Made by a program: the position numbers and the translations under genes
Notes under the pieces: model-generated
Database searches by the model: none
Told to the model about the DNA's origin: nothing
What the model saw: only the letters and a program-made list of their open reading frames with translations
Source: DATBMY01 sp036554605
GTDB lineage: Bacteria > Acidobacteriota > Blastocatellia > UBA7656
Direction of reading: 5' to 3'
Length of the DNA: 12,292 nt
NCBI GenBank assembly: GCA_036554605.1
Contig: DATBMY010000144.1
Coordinates: 1 to 12,292 of the forward strand
Part shown: positions 11,972 through 12,292 of the stretch, piece after piece
How the letters are laid out: each line of letters begins with the position of its first letter
Position numbering within the stretch: the first letter of the stretch is position 1

Positions 11972-12292
11972 TGCCCGCGAGCCCATATATCGCGCTTGCC
12001 GGTGATGAAATAGAAAAGGCCGACCAGAGCCGCCGCGTTCATAACTGAAAAGACGTATGCGAAGCTGAGCAGCCTCACTTTGCGGTTGCGCCTGAGCAAA
12101 CAGGCGCCGGCAAGCACGCATGCGTAAAAGGCTATCTGTAAGGCAAGCGCCGCTTGATAGACGAGATCGTGCGGGTCGCTCGCGACCGTCAGTGCGCTTG
12201 AAGCAAGCAATAAGAGCATAAAGACCGGCGCGGCGAGCCGCATAAGCTTATGCGAGTAGAACTGGAAGGCGAGCGCTCCCCATGGCAGAAGC
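11968..12292 (-). CDS. Glycosyltransferase family 2, C-terminal membrane part (5' end outside window)
   Basis: Partial gene: the frame is open to the right edge, and only the last 107 residues are seen. They consist of three hydrophobic segments after SHKLMRLAAPVF, namely AAPVFMLLLLASSALTVAS, YQAALALQIAFYACVLAGACLL and LLSFAYVFSVMNAAALVGLFYFITG, and end in KRDIWARGQ. This is the C-terminal region common to membrane GT2 enzymes: a SHK-L-R-W/x-APVF helix, the 'YQ..L..Q..FY' helix and a final 'MN.AAL.G...F..G....W' helix. These enzymes polymerise or transfer sugars at the inner membrane for exopolysaccharide. The catalytic domain (DxD, QxxRW) is not in view, so the call rests on the tail only. 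The stop overlaps the ATP-grasp start as ATGA. Confidence 0.75.
   Translation of the reverse strand, partial: LLPWGALAFQFYSHKLMRLAAPVFMLLLLASSALTVASDPHDLVYQAALALQIAFYACVLAGACLLRRNRKVRLLSFAYVFSVMNAAALVGLFYFITGKRDIWARGQ

Noticed and set aside
11972..12121. Upstream extension of the ATP-grasp frame
   Set aside because: It overlaps the glycosyltransferase C-terminus; the ATGA overlap at 11968-11971 and the family-typical start RILILDGNENQ indicate the shorter form.

Overview
The window reads as a high-GC, gene-dense bacterial chromosome segment. Gene content, the many signal-peptide and LolA-like proteins, the TonB-family protein and the ATP-synthase subunit sequences suggest a Gram-negative member of the Acidobacteriota, perhaps of Blastocatellia type. 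That placement is inference; no rRNA or other marker is present. No tRNA, rRNA, CRISPR array, transposase or phage gene was seen.

Layout. (1) 2-187: the 3' end of a TonB C-terminal-domain protein. (2) 310-2187, plus strand: a carbon-nitrogen hydrolase of N-carbamoyl-beta-alanine amidohydrolase type, then an LLM-class oxidoreductase resembling the TIGR03842 group, 6 nt apart; the pair suggests pyrimidine or hydantoin-type N-carbamoyl catabolism. (3) 2233-3777, minus strand: a secreted TPR-like protein followed by a GNAT acetyltransferase. (4) 3944-5473, plus strand: a large exported protein with two LolA-like halves joined by a very charged linker. (5) 5484-7457, plus strand: a self-contained F0 operon (promoter, atpI, atpB, a 291-nt leader, atpE, intrinsic terminator) with no b, delta or F1 genes. 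(6) 7546-9072: a one-chain iron-sulfur class I fumarase. (7) 9145-12292, minus strand: four tightly overlapping genes (glycosyltransferase 2 C-terminus, ATP-grasp ligase, PHP phosphoesterase, NodB polysaccharide deacetylase) that look like a surface-glycan synthesis and modification operon.

How the genes work together. The F0 genes and fumarase belong to central energy metabolism (membrane sector of ATP synthase; TCA cycle). The minus-strand cluster at the right end is the most distinctive functional unit: polymerisation by GT2, de-N-acetylation by NodB and a possible amide-forming ligation by the ATP-grasp enzyme would make a coherent pathway.

Between genes, three inverted-repeat elements (187-294, 2171-2246, 9075-9147) sit exactly at gene 3' ends. 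Each contains 7-bp tandem units, but of unrelated sequence. In two cases they contain the stop codons of convergent genes, and in one they encode the last residues of both neighbouring proteins. This pattern resembles the heptameric short tandem repeats (STRR) described from cyanobacteria and is the main non-coding curiosity here.
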